Shown: positions 44,546 through 45,458 of the stretch, piece by piece
How the letters are laid out: every line of letters begins with the position of its first letter
Numbering within the stretch: the stretch's first letter is position 1
Assembly: GCA_025924495.1 (NCBI GenBank)
Contig: JAICIG010000005.1
Coordinates: forward strand, 1 to 45,458
DNA from: Pirellulales bacterium
GTDB taxonomy: Bacteria; Planctomycetota; Planctomycetia; Pirellulales; JAICIG01
Length of the DNA stretch: 45,458 nucleotides
Direction of reading: 5' to 3'
The notes under the pieces: model-generated
Database searches by the model: none
What the model was told of the DNA's origin: nothing
The model's input: only the letters and a program-made list of their open reading frames with translations
Program-made: the position numbers and the translations under genes

Positions 44546-45458
44546 CTACTTTTTGCCGGCCTCGTCGCGATTCAATCCAAAATCGCCCGCCATGCGGCGC
44601 CAGACGCAGTGAATATGGTTCGCCAGGTTGCCGGAGGCGTCAGGTTGCGTGTTATTGAACTCGATAATGAAAGTCGGTCCCTGGACCCGGTAGTAGTGCC
44701 CGATGCCGGGCTTGTCGGCGCCCGCCCAAGCAAAATGTACGTTTTCAATTCCGTGTTCGCGCACTTCGTCAATTCGGGCCTCGCCAATCTCCTTGGGCAT
44801 TTTGTCGGTGTATGTTTTGAGCAGGCTCCAAAGGACTTCCAGCTGCTCGCCTTGCATTTGCTTCGCCGCCAGTCCTTCCGGCGGAGTCTGCGGCGGGTGG
44901 GCTTCCCCAGCAGCACGAATGTCAGCAGGAGCTTTATCGGCCAGCACTGCTTTGCTGCGCTGCGAATCGGAGAGCGATGCCAGCAGCTTGAACGCTAACT
45001 CTTCTTCGTCGCGCAAGACGCGCGTTCCTTTCTTCGGCCCAACGCCTACGTCCGATTTGACATCCGCCGGGTTGGCGCCGAAGAACGCCGGCGTGATTGC
45101 AGTCGCCTTACCGTCATCGACCACAAAGTTGAGCGACAGATGATGGCCTTCCACGCTCCAGCCCCAACGCCCCTCTGATTTCGGTTGGCCAAAGATCGTG
45201 AAATAATAGCGTTCTGGATCGCGGATCGGGCCGCCTTCGCGCTTCTTCTCCAATTCGCGCAGGATCGATTCCAGACTCATGATCGTCACCGCCTTTTCAT
45301 AGCCCAGTGCGCTGACGCCGGTCGCCAGCAAGGCGTGCGCTTGTTTCCGCTGCGCCTCGCTCATGTGCTTGATCTGCAGACCCTTGCGTTTGTCTTTCGG
45401 AATGAAGTGCCAATCGAGACGGCCGGGATCGTCAAAAGCCAATTGCGCCTGACTCCGT
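44546..45458 (-). CDS. DUF3500 family protein (5' end beyond the window)
   Basis: These are the last ~303 residues of a DUF3500 protein. The frame stays open to the window end, and the first in-frame start candidate inside is TTG 45442. Matching segments: RLDWHFIPKDKRKGL, YEKAVTIMSLESILREL, DPERYYFTIFGQP, WGWSVEGHHLSLNF, PAFFGANPADVK, RVLRDEEELAFKLL, HFAWAGADKPGIGHYYRVQGPTFIIEF and the end ANHIHCVWR. The missing N-terminus probably holds a signal peptide, as in relatives, so an extracytoplasmic protein is likely. The family has no established activity. The reading frame shows no damage. Confidence 0.93.
   Translation of the reverse strand, partial: RSQAQLAFDDPGRLDWHFIPKDKRKGLQIKHMSEAQRKQAHALLATGVSALGYEKAVTIMSLESILRELEKKREGGPIRDPERYYFTIFGQPKSEGRWGWSVEGHHLSLNFVVDDGKATAITPAFFGANPADVKSDVGVGPKKGTRVLRDEEELAFKLLASLSDSQRSKAVLADKAPADIRAAGEAHPPQTPPEGLAAKQMQGEQLEVLWSLLKTYTDKMPKEIGEARIDEVREHGIENVHFAWAGADKPGIGHYYRVQGPTFIIEFNNTQPDASGNLANHIHCVWRRMAGDFGLNRDEAGKK

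Overview
The window is about 60% G+C and looks like chromosome of a planctomycete, most likely of the Pirellulales type. The evidence is two DUF1559 proteins with a prepilin-type leader and a C-terminal H-x9-DG motif, leucine-rich-repeat proteins with a TM or lipoprotein N-terminus, an Lpg1974-type outer-membrane protein, Gram-negative lipoproteins and a FadL porin, large membrane TPR proteins, and a palindromic 'AACCCGAAGCG' repeat of the kind I associate with planctomycete genomes. I saw no rRNA, tRNA, CRISPR array, transposase or phage gene.

Layout. 1-1397 (+): the 3' end of a thiamine-diphosphate 2-oxoacid decarboxylase and a lipoprotein. 1477-9893 (-): seven closely packed genes, several with ATGA stop/start overlaps: a WecE-type sugar aminotransferase, a WbqC protein, two methyltransferases, an FAD oxidoreductase, a polyprenyl-phosphate-type GT2 and a YfhO-like membrane protein. 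This reads as a pathway that makes and modifies an amino sugar and attaches it to a lipid or polymer. 10172-17089 (-): a TMTC-like GT-C/TPR protein, an LRR protein, two DUF1559 pseudopilin-like proteins around a small lipoprotein, and a zinc-ribbon membrane protein. 17375-23358 (+): a second GT2, a second TMTC-like/TPR protein, a second zinc-ribbon/TM protein, an apparently frameshifted small gene and a FadL-type porin. A strong inverted repeat lies between the convergent ends at 23498-23583.

23606-41686 is the most interesting part. On the minus strand, in transcription order, lie a REC-HD-GYP regulator, a class I terpene-synthase-like protein (DDxxD and NSE-type motifs), two very large hybrid histidine kinases, a second REC-HD-GYP regulator, and then ispH, ispG, ispA and dxs. 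The second HD-GYP gene overlaps ispH by ATGA. Precursor supply (MEP pathway), prenyl chain elongation, a candidate cyclase and a large phosphorelay/c-di-GMP module therefore appear to share one roughly 14.7 kb directon. A cytochrome P450 and a SnoaL-like protein lie just downstream on the same strand, interrupted by one plus-strand outer-membrane protein gene, and are possible tailoring genes.

42189-45458 holds a CPA2 cation/proton antiporter (+), an LRR lipoprotein (-) and a DUF3500 protein (-) whose start lies beyond the window edge.

Starts were chosen from SD-like sequences, ATGA/TGATG overlaps and leader-peptide logic. Several genes need GTG or TTG starts. All functions are from reading motifs; no database search was run.
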